Of a stretch of 5,882 bases of DNA, positions 5,008-5,882 are shown one piece after another (position 1 is the stretch's first letter; each line of letters begins with the position of its first letter). The DNA comes from Alphaproteobacteria bacterium (lineage in GTDB: Bacteria; Pseudomonadota; Alphaproteobacteria; Micavibrionales; Micavibrionaceae): the NCBI GenBank assembly GCA_020442505.1, contig JAGRJZ010000016.1, positions 635-6,516 of the forward strand. The letters are read 5' to 3'. The position numbers were made by a program, and so were the translations under genes. The notes under the pieces were generated by a model that worked only from the letters and a program-made list of their open reading frames with translations, was not told where the DNA came from and did not search any database.

Positions 5008-5882
5008 ATGACCGAAGCGGCCAAGGACAGCCTTCCGGAAAGTAACGATTACGGCGCGGATTCGATCAAGGTCCTCCGCGGTCTCGAGGCCGTGCGCAAG
5101 CGGCCGGGCATGTATATCGGCGACACGGATGACGGGACGGGTCTGCACCACATGGTGTACGAGGTCGTGGATAACGCGATCGACGAATCGCTGGCCGGGC
5201 ATTGCGACAGGATCGACGTGATTCTGAACGCGGACGGCAGCGCGACCATCAAGGATAACGGCCGCGGCGTGCCGGTCGACATCCATAAGGAAGAGGGCGT
5301 CTCGGCCGCGGAAGTCATCATGACCCAGCTTCATGCCGGGGGAAAGTTCGACCAGAATTCCTACAAGGTCTCCGGCGGGTTGCACGGGGTCGGGGTGTCG
5401 GTCGTCAACGCTTTGTCGGAATATCTAGATCTGCGTATTCGCCGCGACGGCAAGGAATGGTTCATGCGCTTCAAGGGCGGGGAGGCGACCGCGCCGCTGG
5501 CCCCCGTCCGGGATCTGGAGTCCGACGAACGCAACGGAACGGAAGTGACGTTTCTGCCTTCGCCGGCAACGTTTACGATGACGGAGTTTGACTTTAGCAC
5601 GCTGGAGGGACGTCTGCGCGAGCTGGCCTTTTTGAATTCCGGCGTGAATATCTATTTGACCGATAACCGCGGGGAAACAGAAAAAGTCTCTCATTTCCAC
5701 TACGAAGGCGGGATCGAGGAATTCGTTCGCTATCTGGACCGGAACAAGAATTCGCTTCTCTCCCGGCCGGTTCCGGTCTACGCCGCGGACGAGGACAGCG
5801 GCATTACGGTCGAAGCTTCGCTGGAATGGACCGACGCGTACCACGAGACCATGCTGTGCTTCACCAACAACATCCCGCAGCG
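5008..5882 (+). CDS. gyrB: DNA gyrase subunit B, N-terminal part (3' truncated by window edge)
   Basis: GyrB is the ATPase subunit of DNA gyrase (GyrA2GyrB2), which introduces negative supercoils. The visible 291 codons cover the GHKL ATPase domain and part of the transducer domain of a protein normally about 800 residues long. Seen motifs are KVLRGLEAVRKRPGMYIGDT (21-40), the ATPase block YEVVDNAIDE (51-60) with catalytic Glu52 and Asn56, DNGRGVP (83-89), and the glycine-rich lid SGGLHGVGVSVVNALS (122-137). The frame ends in FTNNIPQR, as the family expects before DGGTH. Arg146 aligns with the E. coli coumarin-contact residue Arg136, so no resistance change is seen there. The ATG at 5008 is the only sensible start, about ten residues longer than E. 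coli. AGGA upstream is 11 bases away, slightly long. The usual neighbour recF is not adjacent; the gene has its own promoter region. Confidence 0.97.
   Translation, partial: MTEAAKDSLPESNDYGADSIKVLRGLEAVRKRPGMYIGDTDDGTGLHHMVYEVVDNAIDESLAGHCDRIDVILNADGSATIKDNGRGVPVDIHKEEGVSAAEVIMTQLHAGGKFDQNSYKVSGGLHGVGVSVVNALSEYLDLRIRRDGKEWFMRFKGGEATAPLAPVRDLESDERNGTEVTFLPSPATFTMTEFDFSTLEGRLRELAFLNSGVNIYLTDNRGETEKVSHFHYEGGIEEFVRYLDRNKNSLLSRPVPVYAADEDSGITVEASLEWTDAYHETMLCFTNNIPQ

Noticed and set aside
5527..5540. Second LexA-like repeat GAAC...GAAC inside gyrB
   Set aside because: The spacer is 6 bases, not 7, and it lies deep in the coding sequence.

Overview
This 5.9 kb window looks chromosomal and alphaproteobacterial. 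FliI and GyrB match alphaproteobacterial family sequences as I recall them. There is a bacterial homologue of the mitochondrial complex I subunit NDUFA12, which among bacteria is essentially an alphaproteobacterial gene. One intergenic site also matches the alphaproteobacterial LexA recognition pattern GTTC-N7-GTTC. The N-terminus of the pilin-like protein reminds me of proteins from Micavibrio-like Alphaproteobacteria, but that is recollection and not a classification.

Layout, left to right. (1) The 3' end of an RND/MMPL-type exporter gene (+) runs in from outside the window. It is followed 34 bases later by a complete fliI (+), the flagellar export ATPase. (2) A minus-strand pair faces fliI: ridA (RidA/YjgF family), then 7 bases later a gene for a membrane-anchored, pilin-like protein of unknown function. 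The 3' end of that gene overlaps the 3' end of fliI by 14 bases. (3) A 67-base divergent intergenic region separates ridA from a plus-strand pair, NDUFA12 homologue then recR, with 6 bases between them. (4) A small minus-strand gene for an unrecognised 112-residue protein converges on recR. (5) A 298-base intergenic region holds a minus-strand sigma-70-like promoter with a LexA box in its spacer, a strong minus-strand intrinsic terminator in the predicted leader of the small gene, a palindrome, and a plus-strand promoter. (6) The 5' part of gyrB (+) runs off the right edge.

Most genes are housekeeping: flagellar export, respiration, recombinational repair, topology and metabolite damage control. 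They do not form one pathway. The most interesting region is 4371-4853, where an uncharacterised protein appears to be under SOS control and its leader contains a terminator. This could be an attenuated SOS gene or a short SOS-induced RNA. A second point is RecR, whose otherwise well-kept Toprim motif has Ala in place of the usual acidic Glu. I see no CRISPR array, insertion sequence, tRNA or rRNA.
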